Source of the DNA: Scilla litardierei
Taxonomy: Eukaryota > Streptophyta > Magnoliopsida > Asparagales > Asparagaceae
Length of the DNA: 64,000 nt
Assembly: GCA_030789695.1 (NCBI GenBank)
Contig: CM061142.1
Coordinates: forward strand, 150,805,266 to 150,869,265
Direction: 5' to 3'
Shown here: piece after piece, positions 1-12,198 of the stretch
Position numbering within the stretch: position 1 is the first letter of the stretch
Layout: every line of letters starts with the position of its first letter
The notes under the pieces: model-generated
What the model saw: the letters and a program-made list of their open reading frames with translations, nothing else
What the model was told of the DNA's origin: nothing
The model's database searches: none
Made by a program: the position numbers and the translations under genes

Positions 1-381
1 AGGGAAGAAGCGATAAGCTTCGGGAAAGTTTCTAATGGCTTCTATGATAATCCTAGCTCTAAGATATGAGCGAAATGAAGATTATATTGTAAGTCCTACT
101 CAAGGCTTAACTTTCTATTTTATGAAGCTAGAAGACATTAAATTAAACATGACAAACCGTCTTCAAAGCTTCAAACTTCACTCTTGACTTCATTGATACT
201 CCTTGAGCTTCAACGAAGCTTCAGGTACACGATCACGCATATTGAGAAGTCTTTAGACGTCGCTTTTGATGTACGTATTATTTTGGCGATGATCTCCATA
301 ACTGCGCTCACAAACAGTTAGTACACGATATTTATGTTTGCTCATCATCTAAAACCAAATCCGGGGAATCAATACTCAACA
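1..381 (-). repeat. SIRE-A 3' LTR, outer part lost at window edge
   Basis: It matches the right LTR of this element nearly base for base and ends, on the minus strand, with the TGTTGAG start. Only the first 381 bases of an LTR of about 1.73 kb are visible, so the palindrome array and TATA box of this copy lie outside the window. Confidence 0.95.
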
Positions 382-397
382 TTCTCCCCCTTTTTGG
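382..397 (-). other. SIRE-A polypurine tract
   Basis: Read on the minus strand it is a purine run containing AAAAAGGGGGAGAA, directly against the TGTTGAG start of the 3' LTR. This is where plus-strand DNA synthesis is primed. SIRE-B has the same tract with minor differences before its 3' LTR. Confidence 0.8.
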
Positions 398-1782
398 TGA
401 TGACAAACCAACATAAATAATAATCAATAATAATGATTCAAAATGAAATTTACTTACTCCCCTGCATTGATGCCAACGTTAGTTCCATATTCAATAATAA
501 TCAACGCATCAAGCAGAAGAGGGAAGTATAAAATGTGAATCCCATTATTGCAATTTAAGATCTAAATCCATTTTATATCTCAACTCCCCATGAATCTAAC
601 TTATCAAATTAGATTCATGGTAAATTGCTTTGAATTATCAGTTAGCACATTTTCATTATTAATTCTCTCCCCCTTTGGCATTAGCAAAAAGAGCGGGAGG
701 AGATCAACGACAAGATTACAATGGCTAAGAAATAAAAGCATGAGAGTCTAAGAATATGACAACGGTTCAAATGACACCAATGTAAAATACCAAATGTAAA
801 ATACCGAAGAAAATCAAAGCGTGCCAATGTGACTATAGTCGAAAATCGAAAAATGAAATCATCAAACCATAGTCGAAAATCGAAATACGAAATCACCAAA
901 CCATAGGCGAAAATCGAAATACGAAATCATCAAACCATAGTCAAAAATCGAAATACGAAATCATCAAACAATAGTCGAAAATCAAAAAACGAAATCACCA
1001 AACCATAGGTGAAAATCGAAATACGAAATCATCAAAACTCAAATCAATTTCACGTATTGAGTTTTGGAACATACTCTCCAATATCAACATTTATAACGAA
1101 TCGAGAGCATGGAAAACAATTCTATGATTTTATGTAATCAAATCTATTTAATCCAATAAAATCGTCGAACGACGAAATCAATATCAGAGACATAAATCCA
1201 TTTTGAATACCAAATGTAGCAAATTGGTACCAAAAGTAACATGCAAAAGTGTTATGCCAAAAATAGATAGAACATCATAAAACGATGGCATACACAATTC
1301 TAGCATTCTAATTGAAACAAAATGATACCAATGTAGATATTCTAACAATGCATGCAATCAACACACATGGATACCAAATGTATATCAAATGTAAGAATAT
1401 ACTTACAACATTAAGCTCCCCCTACTTTGGTGCATCACTTAAGCACCCTCAACTCCATTTGAATGAAAAACTTTGCAAATCAATGAGTTGGTAGGGTTGG
1501 TATCCCATGGTGGATTTAACCTAGAGAACATAATTCATGGTATCCAAAAACCCTTTTGGATCCTATGGGTTAGGCAACAAATTTATCAAACTAAATTCAA
1601 ATTAACTAACCCATAGCCCAACTAAATTCAAATTCAATATGAATTTAATTTTCAAATTAACATGCACATCCAAGATCAATATGCAAATAAAAAGAAAATA
1701 AACCAATTCTTACCACAATTGCTTTGGTACCCATAAAATGAAATTAAGCTTATGGTACCAAGCAATGAAGAGTCAAAGGAAA
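398..1782 (-). other. SIRE-A non-coding 3' region
   Basis: No believable coding sequence is seen. The part from the polypurine tract to about 1200 matches, on the opposite strand, the last 650 bases before the 3' LTR of SIRE-B. From about 1200 to 1780 I find no clear counterpart except near the gag end. The join between gag and this 3' region marks where pol and the extra ORF were lost. The short open frames here are low-complexity readings of A/T-rich repeats. Confidence 0.7.
835..1038. repeat. Tandem repeat, six 34-bp units
   Basis: Units begin at 835, 869, 903, 937, 971 and 1005, an exact 34-base period. Each unit has ATAGTCGAAAATCGAAATAC or a close variant followed by GAAATCATCAAACC. SIRE-B has a single unit at the matching place, so the array grew in SIRE-A or was lost in SIRE-B. 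Confidence 0.93.
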
Positions 1783-3962
1783 CTAACCCTTCGGGAACCA
1801 AGTCCACGAGGACCGTGATTTTCCAACATAATCATCATTTAAAATAACATCATTAATATACGATTGCACATACATATCCTTAGCATGCATGCTTGTGTTC
1901 TTCGGACCCCAAATAGTGTATGTCTTGGGAGTCCTAATCCTATTGGGAGCATGCATACGTTGTTGATTTCTATGTGATGCATGTCGTGGATAAGCATATG
2001 GCATATGATGAAATGGTGCATGATGATAATTATTCATATGAAAATGTGGGTGAACATTTGCATGTGGTGGAACACGTGCATGCGTGTGTCTCACATGGTG
2101 TGCACGTGCTCGTGGATGCAGAGCATAAAAATCATCATACGTGCTAACATGTGGAGTAGGATGTGTGTTCCTACGTGGCATGGAATACATGAAAGCATGA
2201 CCCTTCTTTGGAGGTCCACCCAAAGTGGGTTTCTTTCCAAATGGGGGTGTGTACCTAGCAGAAGCATCATTGGTAGAAGAACTACCCATGAAGTGTTTAC
2301 TCCCACTAGTAGAAGCATCGGAAATTGGCCTAATAAAGGTGGCGGACGATTTGGATGAATCTCCCATCTTATACCCCAAGCCAATGTGATGATTGGCCGG
2401 AAGTAAGTCATTTAGGATATTATCCAAATGGCCCTTACCTTTATTGAATTCATTGATTCGGCCTAATGTGCACTCATACTTCTCGGTGAGAGAATGCATC
2501 GAAGCTTCCAAGGTGGACACTTGCGATGTGAGTGCGCAAACATGTGATTTGAGATTTTTATTCTCAATACTCAAAGTTGAGTTTTGAGACGTCAAATCCT
2601 CTATCACACGTTCATCCGAATCCTCGATATGAACATGCTCAAGTTGATATTTGAGATTTACAATATCATTTCTCAACCCTTCAACAACGGTGTCGTTGTT
2701 GACGATGATATGCTTAGGCGAGGTTTGAAGACTAGTTAGCACATTTTTAGTCTTAATAAATCTATTAGCTAATTTAGAAAACTTATACCGAAGTTGTTCA
2801 TTAGCTAATCTTAGTTCATCCATCGTTACCTCACCTTCATCCTCGCATATTCACGCCTTCATCCTCGCTTTTCTCGCTTTCATCGGAGGAAGTCTCTTGA
2901 TCATGTTCTTCTCTTCCCATGAAGCACATGTGTGCTTTCTCCGACTTTTCATCGTCCGACTCTCCACTTGAGGAGTCCTCATCGGAGTCGGTGAATATGC
3001 CGAGTCCTTTCTTGTACTTTCTCGACTTGTCATACTTGGATGCCTTCCACTTCTCCTTGTGTTTGTTTAGAGGACAATCCGGCTTGATATGTCCTGGCTT
3101 GTTGCATTTATAACACACTGGAGAGGAGACATTAGTCGAAATAAATTTTGATTTACTCTTCAACTTACCTTGTCGGAAGAATCGGTCGAACTTCTTTGCC
3201 AAATCGGCCAAAGCTTCCATGTCCAACTCTTCTTCCGATTCATCATCATCGGTAGATGCAGCGGCCTTGTACGCAATCGCCTTTTTCTTTGGCTCGTCTT
3301 GCTTCAAGTACGCCTTCATCTTCTCCTTCATCTTGATCTTACTTTCCTTGCGTACCTCGTAAGACAACAAGGTACCCATTAGTTGTACAACAGTGTACTT
3401 ATGCATATCGTTACCTTCCTCGATGGCGAAGGTACGCTTTTTCCAACAAGAATGAAGTCCGTCAATGATCTTCGTGACTTTCTCCTTTTGGGTGTAGATC
3501 TTCCCAAAAGCTTCCAATTCGTTGGATATGTCCACGAAGCGAGCATAGTAGTCCTTCATAGTTTCACCCTGTTCCATGTGAATCAACTCGAATTCTTTGT
3601 TAGCGCCAACGAGTTTAGAATCTTTTACCGTGCTCGTTCAATCGTGCAAGATGAGGAGTTGGTTCCATACTTGATATGCACTCTTACATGTGCATATCGT
3701 GTTGAAGTCTTCGGGCTCCAACGCACATTGCAAGGCATTCATCGCCTTGGCATTGCTTACCTCCGCGGCGACCTCCATGGTAGTCCACTTCGCGAAATCT
3801 TGTTCTGCGGGCTCAACATACTCCGTCAATGTGGCTCTCCAAAGTGAAGTGCTCTGGAGGAAGGTTTTCCATCCGGCATTTCCAGTACCCATAGTTGGTG
3901 TCGTTGAAGTGAGGAGGCCTGACAGAGGATTGTCCTTCCATAACTGAAGAGGATCATTGACG
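1783..3962 (-). pseudogene. gag: SIRE-A gag remnant
   Basis: Three open segments on the minus strand together resemble SIRE-type gag: an N-terminal domain, a CCHC zinc knuckle (CYKCNKPGHIKPDC, Cx2Cx4Hx4C) near 3080-3120, an acidic serine-rich stretch, a coiled-coil-like part and a His/Pro-rich tail. Gag packages the element RNA into cytoplasmic particles. It is broken: a TGA stop at 3638-3640 interrupts the N-terminal domain where SIRE-B has a sense codon, and a partial duplication of about 22 bp near 2835-2875 shifts the frame after the acidic region. The initiator region is degenerate and I could not place the start codon. No protease follows. Confidence 0.88.
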
Positions 3963-4033
3963 ATCCTTGAAGACGTTGTAGTCGTTGTTTGTTATAGCTT
4001 TGAACTCTGGCTCAGACTATGTAGCTTTAACCT

Positions 4034-4047
4034 TGGCTCTGATACCA
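4034..4047 (-). other. SIRE-A primer binding site (initiator-Met tRNA)
   Basis: On the minus strand it reads TGGTATCAGAGCCA, complementary to the 3' end of plant initiator-Met tRNA, two bases inside the 5' LTR. It fixes the element's orientation. Confidence 0.92.
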
Positions 4048-4785
4048 ATTGAAGTGCCCTGCGAAGCTGCTGCACAAGTACTAGAGGGGAGGTGAATAAT
4101 ACTTTAAAATAATCAAGAGTGTTATTCCTAATTATTGTGCAAACATACAAACAACAATGCGGAATAGACTACAAACAACAAGAATAGACAAACGCAAACA
4201 AAGCATGTAACGGGTTCGGATCCACCCAAGTCTCCCCGACTTGTTCCTGGTGATCCTACGTCCCAACCATCCAGATCCCCTCCGGATACTTGAGTTAGAA
4301 ACCTCTAACCCAAGATTTAGCACTATGAAATTCTTGTAGAAAACCTCTACAAGACCAAATCATACACAATGAAAATGTGACTCCCACAACCCGGGATCAC
4401 ACACTTCTCTCACAACCGAGAGAACAATTTAAATAGCAAATGCGATGAAATAATGACACACTTACCACAAAATCATGTGCCTTCAGTATACTTACCAAAT
4501 TAGGGCAAAAAGGGATTTTGAGGAAGAAGATGTCACCAAACCCTAGCTCCAAGAAGTTGACCAGCAATGGAAGCCTAGGGTGGAGTTGGTGACCTTGGAT
4601 CAAGCTCTTAGCTTGAGAGGCTCATAATGGAGAGAATCTCTCTTGAGGAATTAGGGCTCAAGAAGTGAGGGAGAGATTCTTGGTGAGAAGAGAGAGCTTG
4701 GAAATAGCTTGAGGAAACTCTTCTCTTAGGTCTGAAATAACTTTGATAATGGACCTCTAACCTTGCCTCAAACGAATCAGGTTTG

Positions 4786-4794
4786 TATTTATAG
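4786..4794 (-). promoter_or_regulatory. TATA box of SIRE-A 5' LTR
   Basis: Reads CTATAAATA on the minus strand, just downstream of the palindrome array, the same order as in the SIRE-B LTRs. It should drive the genomic RNA. Confidence 0.65.
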
Positions 4795-4837
4795 AGGCAA
4801 GAAAAATCGTGCACAAAAGATTCCCAACGGTCATATT

Positions 4838-5372
4838 TCTGAAGCAGTTAGTCGGTCTAAGAAGGATCATTGACCGACTAGATTGAAAACTAGTCGGTCG
4901 GTGAATCAACGTGAACCGACTAACAGCTCGATAGCCAAAAGAAAGAGTTCAGACAATAAGGAACTAGTCGGTCTAAGAAGACTTGCCAACCGACTAGTTT
5001 CACGACTAGTCGGTCGGTGAGTGTTCTTTGACCGACTAAGAGTCGAAATAGTATAAGCTGAATTCAAGTACAACTAGTCGGTTTAAGAACAAATTCTAAC
5101 CGACTAGTTTCTCAACTAGTCGATCGGTCGATGTACATTGACCGACTAACAGTAAACAGTAAGTTAGGCTGTACAGAGGCAATGATAACTAGTCGGTCTG
5201 AGAAGGTTTCCTAACCGATTAGATCGCCAACTAGTCGGTCGGTGAACCTTCTTTAACCGACTAATTGATCAACAGGGAATGAGCTGAAATGAGCAAGGAC
5301 ATCTAGTCGGTTCATGAAGAGTTGCCGACCGACTAGATCGTCATCTAGTCGGTTGGTTCTTCTTCTTGAACC
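4838..5372 (-). promoter_or_regulatory. SIRE LTR palindrome array, five modules
   Basis: Copies of ACCGACTAG face CTAGTCGGT across 10-15 bases, so each module could fold into a hairpin or bind a symmetric protein. CTAG of the right arm falls at about 4890, 5006, 5116, 5231 and 5344, a spacing of 110-116 bp. Half-sites TTAGTCGGT or GACCGACTAA lie between modules. Position immediately upstream of the TATA box suggests a promoter role; that is inference. Confidence 0.8.
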
Positions 5373-5775
5373 AACTAAGATGTACAAAAAGCCGAGGGAA
5401 GAAGCGATAAGCTTCGGGAAAGTTTCTAATGGCTTCTATGATAATCCTAGCTCTAAGATATGAGCGAAATAAAGATTATAATGTAAGTCCTACTCAAGGC
5501 TTAACATTCTATTCTATGAAGCTAGAAGACATTAAATTAAACATGACGAACCGTCTTCAAAGCTTCAAACTTCACTCTTGACTTCATTGATACTCCTTGA
5601 GCTTCAACGAAGCTTCAGGCACACGATCACGCGTATTGAGAAGTCTTGAGACGTCGCTTTTGATGTACGTATTCTTTTGTCGACGATCTCCATAACTGCG
5701 CTCACAAACAGTTAGTACACGATATTTATGTTTGCTCATCATCCAAAACAAAATCTGGGGAATCAATACTCAACA

Positions 5776-6606
5776 AAGATCTCTACTATCCCAGGGTTGG
5801 GTCTGACCAACCCCAAAGGATAGATCTATCGAACATATTGGCAATTATAAACACATGTTTAATTAAACTACATACCTTTCACTTCATTTCTGCAGAATAC
5901 GAAGCGTTGTTTTCATCAAAATTTCTTTGGTCTCGTGTCACTTCTTCCAAGACGAACCGCGTCCTAAGCTGCACCTCGTCCCAAGCCGAACCGTTTCCCA
6001 AATCGCACCACATCCCAAGGCAAGCAACATCCTTGTCACCGAGCCAACCACGGGCTGAAGAAAGTCTCACCTTGAGTGGATCCTCGGTCAAGACTTCGGA
6101 TCCGATCCGAGCTCCTTCGTAGTTTTTCTGGAGCCCGATTAGGAGTAAGGAAGAATTTAGGGAGAAAGAGAGAATATATTATTTAGGCTCAGATCCGGGC
6201 TTGCTCACGTTAATGGAGCTACTCAGATCTGGATCTTGGGACAAGTTAAAGGAAGGGTATAGACCCCTATTTATATAGGAAGCTGACCCCTCCCCTTCAC
6301 TCCATTTCCGATATGTGATTAAATGTGTTTGGAGAGTTTTCTTAACACACAACGTGCCTTTCACAAAGGCAATGTTCGGTTAATTAAATCCCTCCCTCCA
6401 TTGATCTCCAAGAGCGATGTCACACATCTTGCGAAGATGGTTGAATGGTGAACTCGTAGGAAGAAACAAAACTCCATTCTGAGTCCGTTTGATCCATCAA
6501 ACGAGGCTCCAAAGTTAACCCAAAAACTTGCTTTATGCACTTACCCAGCCGCCTCTTATAAAACCCCTTAGGGTTTACTCAGCTCAGCATGTGTGCCCCA
6601 CAGTGG
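5776..6606. other. Unassigned stretch, probably old Athila LTR remains
   Basis: No convincing gene. A TATA-like CTATATAAATAG is seen on the minus strand at 6267-6278. With the polypurine-like motif at 7337-7350 it could be the decayed 3' LTR of the minus-strand Athila fragment to the right, but I found no second LTR copy to prove this. Confidence 0.3.
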
Positions 6607-7315
6607 TGTTGGAAACTCATAACTCATCATATAATTTTGATGATACAAACATATTATTTCTTATGTACTACCTTTATCTATGCAGATATTATAGCACAAT
6701 CAACAAAGACAATCATCAAGTATACAAGTGGCAAGAAGCATTCGCTACAAGAGGACGCATATCGATGATAATTTGTATATTGTAAAAATAGATGTAATAT
6801 TTATTTTATCTCTTGCATATACTTAGAATGTAAAAGCCTTGATGATGATCTCTCATAGTCGTTTAGGGTCCGTCTTCAAAAAAATCAAGTCAAAATTCCA
6901 ATTAGTCGACCAATCTTTAGTGCTAGTCGACTAATTTAAATATTAAAATATTTCAATCCTAAAACTTTGTCGGAGCTATTTTGAGTCTCTTGGAACATTT
7001 TCCTACAAATTTCTAAGTTTCACATTTTTAGTCAACTAATAGACTCTGTTAGTATACCATTCATTTTAAATGATTTATCATTTAAATATTATATTTTATT
7101 ACTGGAAGTTAGAACTGTCATAAACGGCTAGTTCTTGAAAATTTATTACCGTTTATAGAAGTTACTTTCAGTTTTCAGAAGTTACTTTCTGAAAGGACAC
7201 CTCAATAGTCAGATTCCTAGTCAGCAGCCCTATTAGTCGACCAGTCCATGACATTAGTCGACTAATTTAAACAATAATTTCCCAGAATTTTTTGAAATTT
7301 TAACTAGCTCAAACC
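6607..7315 (+). repeat. Possible solo copia LTR
   Basis: Starts TGTTGGAAAC and soon has TTTTGATGATACAAACATA, close to the start of SIRE LTRs. It ends in CA and is flanked by AGTGG on the left and AGTAG on the right, a near-match five-base duplication. It contains TAGTCGACTAA palindromes around 6900-7265. No internal region is attached. It could instead be a truncated LTR. Confidence 0.42.
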
Positions 7316-8270
7316 AAGTAGAATCCGTATTCATACGCACTCCCCCAAGCTAAACCTTTCGATACCATGGCCCTGACGATTCCTGAGTCGTGGGGATCCG
7401 GCTACTCGGTGTCATTGTGGGAATAATGCACATATTATTTTTTCTATTCACAAATGTAGATTTTCTCTCTGTCTTTTTTGGAAAGCATGGGTGGGTTAAG
7501 CAAGATTAATCCTCAGTGATGGGTGATATGTTGTTATCCAAGTTTCGAGGGATTATAGTCCATTATTCTCAACTATTTGCTCTACGGTCCAAGCATAATG
7601 TGTGTTCCTAAGGTTCAACCTAGGTCGGTTTCAAGTATTTATATCTTAGGGACCATGAAGACGGCCAAAGTTAGGATACTACATGGGATTAAAAGTGGAG
7701 ACACGTCCTATTCAAATATCCTAATTAACATCGTGGAAATCGAGTATAAAAGTTTAGAAAATGAAATTCGACTTAAGATTCCACATATATAAAAATTAGA
7801 ATTCGAAAAATTCTCTAAGCGAATGCAAGTATATACATATGGATGCATGATGATGCAAGATGCATGATGTGAATGCGAATATTTTTGTTGTTTTCGATTT
7901 TTTAATTTTTGTGGTTTTTTGAATGCTTATAGGAATATAAACATGGTGCAAATGAAGAAAGTGAAATGTGAAAATGAAAAAAGGAAAATGGGGATGGAAA
8001 AATAAGAAAATATGAAAAGGGAAAATAAAGATAGATAAGGAAAAAAATTAAAAGAAATAACAAGCGTGAGACGCTCCTCCCCCATGCTGAACTGAGCGTT
8101 GTCCTCAACACGATAAAAATCATGAGAAAGATAGATCGTGAGGGCAAATGTGTAATAGAAAGAGGAGATACATGTGCTTCTCCTCCAAGCTGAATTGAAT
8201 CGTTCCCTAAGAATGAGAATGAGTGAAATTGAGGGTTATGTGATCTGGGGGAGGTGCAAAAGTCATCCCA
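7316..8270 (-). other. Athila-like 3' untranslated region with hairpin/polypurine motifs
   Basis: On the minus strand there are three AGCTTGGGGGA-like purine motifs (near 7337-7350, 8077-8090 and 8182-8194), as in the other two Athila copies here. The one near 8080 is preceded by a short stem, GTGTTG-AGGA-CAACGC. The order ORF1, then repeated motifs, matches 22295-23879 and 59328-60921. No gene is seen. Confidence 0.6.
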
Positions 8271-9686
8271 TCAAACAGTACCACCATCAGGTGGTGGCTG
8301 GGTGGAGGATATGGGCAGAAGTGATGGTTCGTCCGAAGACAAGGAAATGACTGTGACATCCTCGGGTGGTGGTGAAGTGTGTGGATCAATAGTAGATGTT
8401 GGAGGGGTGGGGTAGTAGTGGTGTGTCAGAAGAGGGTATGGATGTGGCATCAGTGGGTATTGGTGAAGAAATGGATGGGACCACACTGGCTGGAGGAGGC
8501 TATGGAATACGTATGGATGGCCGGGATGATGGTGGTGCACTAAATGTGAGGTAGTGAAGAAATGGGTGGAATCACTGTGGCAGGAGGAGGTGAAGGTGGT
8601 GGTGTGGGTAGGAGGGTGGGTACTGCAGTAGGAAAATGACCCTGAGCGTGATGCCATCGGTAGACTGAGTCAAACTGTGACTTGAGAGTTGTGAACAAAG
8701 GTGAGACCGTCTACTAAGGTTCTGAACTCAGATATGGTGTCCCTGAATCCCGTCAAGGTGCTAATTGTGGAAGTTTTAAAATCCCTAAGCTCCTCTTCCA
8801 CTCGAGTGATGCACTCGAGGTGAGAAAGGGGTGGATGAGCAGTGCTGCTAGAGGCTTCGCCATGCAGGCAAGATCTCATATGAAACTGATGGAGTGTGGG
8901 CCTGACGGTAATGGAATGTGTGGGACCAGGAGGGATGACAGGATCCTGGATAGGCTGAGGCTGGGCCTGAGGCTGTGGCTGTACATGGTTAAGATGAGGC
9001 TGAGCAGGTTGTGCCTAAGTACCCTGGGCAAGATCAAGATCAGCTGGAAATATCCACTGCATGGCAGTCCTAGCACCAAAACGAGAAAAGTTTGGGACTC
9101 TAGTGTAGGGGGTGTGATGGATCTTGTAAAGCTAGAAATATCTCTCGTCCCCAATAGCTTTGATCATATGCATGTTGGCGAGGACGGAGATGTCAAGGGA
9201 AGTGGGGCCTGGGACAGGGTGCATGGAATCAGGGATCTTGTATGAGACATTAGGAAGCATAGTGATGATAATAATAAACCCTTTGCAGCAAATGCGAGAT
9301 TGTAGGTTGGCGAGGGTATGGAGAAATCTCTTGGTCAACCACGACCCGGCATGAAGGTGGTATCATGGGGATGCAGTGCCATCGTCGTGGACAACACATG
9401 GTTGGGTCATGCAGCATATGAAGAAAATCTCCTCTTGAGAGACGTGGCTAGTCTCATATCTACAGAAGATAGAATTCGCAATAATGTGATGCACGATGCG
9501 AAGGAAAGGATGGATAATGATGGAGGCCTTCCCCCGTGTGATGGGGAAATGAGAAAGGCAAGTAATCTTCTTCCAGAAGGTGTTCTGATCATATTCGTTA
9601 GGATAGGGATCGTTGTGCAAGTATGCATTAGGATCCATATCCAAGGGCCATTTGAAAAGGGGGTTCAGTGAGTTTGTGGACGACAA
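8271..9686 (-). pseudogene. Athila ORF1-like protein remnant
   Basis: The minus-strand segment 9686-9363 resembles the middle of the ORF1 proteins at 21064-22294 and 60922-62742. Shared features are the stretch ending NSIFCRYETSHVSQEEIFFI and the following hydrophobic block. Frameshifts then lead into segments near 9154, 8879 and 8657, the last rich in Pro, Ser, Thr and His like the tails of the other copies. The N-terminus is missing. The family resembles the Athila ORF-1 protein (Pfam PF03078), whose function is unknown. Tat1 abuts its 5' side. Confidence 0.7.
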
Positions 9687-9722
9687 TATTCCTTATTCAT
9701 TAAGCAGAACGTGAACCCCCGT

Positions 9723-10150
9723 TGTTGGCTCCTAAAAGAATTTACTTGTGATATTTAAGCACACCGCGGACCTGCTCACATCCTCGCTCCTGGTAGAATG
9801 GTATAAGAAATATCAGCTGAGAAAGTAGAGTTCTAGGTCTTAGACCTCGGACCTTGGAATTGCAACCCATTTACATTTGTCCTTTTGTCCATTTATAGGC
9901 TGTTCCTCTTGGATTGTGTGTAACCGTGCCTCATTGATTCGGGCACGATCTCCTCTGAGATTCGAGATAATGGCTGCCCATTTACTCGGCCCCATTAACC
10001 TCCTCTGAATATTAGCGCCAGCCTAACGGTCGAACGATCAATTCGTCTGACTCGGTAATACCCCGCTATGAGCGCCGAGTATCGGGTTGTGGGTGCCAAA
10101 TAGGTCAAGTATCCGGATACTCCAGCAGGATTCGTACCCGTGCACTAACA
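9723..10150 (-). repeat. Tat1 3' LTR, shortened
   Basis: Its minus-strand start TGTTAGTGCACGGG is identical to the right LTR. Similarity runs from 9795 to 10150; leftward of that the two LTRs do not match, so this copy is truncated or rearranged. The left limit uses a TG on the plus strand and is uncertain. Confidence 0.7.
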
Positions 10151-10353
10151 ATTGCCCCATCATACGTGCCTCATAAACTACACTGATTGAGACCAAATGA
10201 TGAGTAATCTCCTTAAATGCGCACAGTTTTCGAAACATTTGATTTGATTTGTTCCACCAAAACCCTTTTGTCTTTGAAGAGATCTCCGTTGTTTCTGGTG
10301 GCTGTCTTCGGACACATTTCATCCATCGAACGTCAGTCGGTTGAATTCATTTG

Positions 10354-10361
10354 TATAAAAA
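10354..10361 (+). promoter_or_regulatory. TATA box for Tat1 antisense gene
   Basis: TATAAAAA lies 150 bp before the ATG at 10511 and is followed by a GA/CT-rich leader. The equivalent gene in Tat2 has a TATA box at nearly the same distance. Confidence 0.5.
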
Positions 10362-11320
10362 AGAAAAGCGAGGAAGAAGAAGAGATCTTTCTGCTTCTCC
10401 TTCCTCCTCGTTTGGAAAGCTTGCTTCCAGTGCTGCCCTCTCAGAGATCGTCTGTTCTTCTTAAGGTATTCCACCTTGATCAACTTTGATTCTCTTTAGA
10501 TCCGTCAGGTATGTTTGCTCCAGTCATAATGAAGGAGCCGACCTATGAGGAGCTCATGGCACGCCTTCGGCCCCCTCGATGCGAGGAAGTTCCTGGAAAG
10601 GGAAAGGATTGAACCAAAGCTTCCCATTTACCAGAGGGATCGGAGCTTGAAGATTCCTAAAGTCATCTTAGATATGGCCCCTAGGTTTTCCCTCGATCTG
10701 ACTGATGAGGTCTGGCGAGGTTGTTTCTGTCATCCTTTTAAGGTTAGGGTCCCTAATTCAGATGAGAGAGTGTTTTTTTTCACAGAAGAGTGAGGTTGGG
10801 GTGTATCTTAAAGCTTTTTTCCTAGGACTCCAGTTTCTCCTTCATCCCTTCATTATAGAGGTTCTGTGCTCTTCGGAGCTTTCCATTTGTATACTCACTC
10901 CTCAAGCTTTTCCCTCCTTAGTTGGCTTCATTATACTGTGTGAGCTCTGTGGTGCTCGGCCAACCCTTGGACTATTCAGGTACTTCTTCTGGATAATACC
11001 TGACCCTCACCGAGTGTGGTACCTTGTCGCTGCTCGCCCGGGAGTGAGAATCATATACAACCTTCTGATTTCAGACCCTGGGTGGAAGGATACCTTTGTG
11101 TTTGTCATCCTTCCTGACCTGGGACCATTGCTCAATAGTTGGAGTTCTCCGAATCCTGAGCTTGCGGAAGAGTCTCGGTTATCATCGGGGGAGGCCAGAG
11201 CCAGGTTGTCACCAGGCGAGGCTGAGGTGGTGAAGCTTCTTCTGGGTCGACCGAGGCGAGAGAGGTCGACTCAGTATCTGTCGGATGATCATACGTTGAA
11301 GACCCTTTTGTGGAGCTTGG

Positions 11321-11385
11321 GTAATGTATTTTGACTCTATGTCTTTATCTTTGCCACTCAATATAATTATATCTGTTCTTTACAG
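11321..11385 (+). other. Intron 1 of Tat1 aORF (65 bp)
   Basis: GTAATG donor and a T-rich TTCTTTACAG acceptor, splitting a codon after its first base. The upstream exon ends encoding LLWSL. The Tat2 aORF has an intron at the same place and phase. Confidence 0.75.
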
Positions 11386-12198
11386 ATATGACTAACAGAA
11401 ACCGACGGAGTGGTGATTCTGGAATAGATCGAGTCTATAAGGAGAAGCGAAAGAAAAAGAGGAGTGCCGAAAGGTCGAACATTCGTGCTGAAAGGTCGAG
11501 CGCTCATGTTGAAGAGTCGAGCTCTAGATCTCCCCTCCCAATTAACCAAAGATCTTCTTCCTAGGGGGTGAGGTTAGGCAGACCTCGAGGCCATCTTCTC
11601 GAGACTACTCAAGCGAGGCCTCAAGCCAGGCTCACGTGCGGTCTGATGTGCCCCTAGCCTCCGTTGTGGTTTCGGAGCCTCCGGTTGAGGTTGAAATCGA
11701 TGTTGCTGACGTTACTGAGCCGACTGAAGCTATCGGCCAGAAGAGGGAGATGCCCTCCCATGGGGAGGAGGAGTCAGGAGAGGAGGCGAGTGGAGGAGGA
11801 GGATCCTCTCCCTTCGCCCTTGGAGAAGGGTATGGGGGTCGACCCTCTCGACCCTCAGGGGGCGATGGAGACTCCTTTGGTGTCTCAAGCTCCTGTGATC
11901 CTCCTTCTAGATCAGTGGCCCTGGGGAGGCATTATGTCGCACGTTCCTTTGGTCAGCTCGATCCTTGCAAAGTTTGATAGCTCGTTACTGCTCAATCAGC
12001 TTTCGTCTCGATACTATAGGCCGATACATGGTGACTTTTACCTACATCCCTTTGCCATTGGAAGGGAGGAGTCGGCCTTGTTGGAATTTGGGACGACTGC
12101 TTGGTTGGTGGAGAACTCGATTCCCCCTAGGGATCTGGAGTTTCTTCAGGTTGGACCTCGCAAGGGTGGCCAACTTTTTTGTAGGAAGGGGATACCAG

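Larger units (their letters stand above)
1..5775 (-). mobile_element. SIRE-A: SIRE/Maximus-type Ty1/copia retrotransposon, pol-less deletion derivative
   Basis: Two copies of one LTR flank a short internal region of about 3.7 kb. The left copy is cut by the window edge. The right copy is followed inward by a primer site for initiator-Met tRNA, so the element reads right to left. Gag is present but degenerate. Protease, integrase, RT and RNase H are absent, as is the extra 3' ORF. SIRE-B in this same window has 8.7 kb between LTRs of the same family and carries all of these, so SIRE-A lost roughly 5 kb. It could move only with proteins supplied by a relative. The left target duplication lies outside the window; the right flank starts AAGAT. 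Confidence 0.93.
4050..5775 (-). repeat. SIRE-A 5' LTR (1726 bp)
   Basis: Minus-strand ends are TGTTGAG and ...CTTCA. SIRE-B LTRs end ...ATTACA, so the last bases have drifted. Length matches the SIRE-B LTRs (1727 and 1725 bp). It carries five palindromic modules, then a TATA box, then a leader. The left neighbour is the primer site; the right flank is older Athila-like sequence. Confidence 0.93.

Noticed and set aside
1981..2358. 125-codon plus-strand Met/Trp-rich frame
   Set aside because: Antisense of the His/Arg-rich gag tail of SIRE-A; the same artefact appears opposite the SIRE-B gag tail.
9723..9727. Target duplication for Tat1
   Set aside because: CCCGT on the left and CAACA on the right do not match; the left LTR edge is damaged, so no duplication can be claimed.
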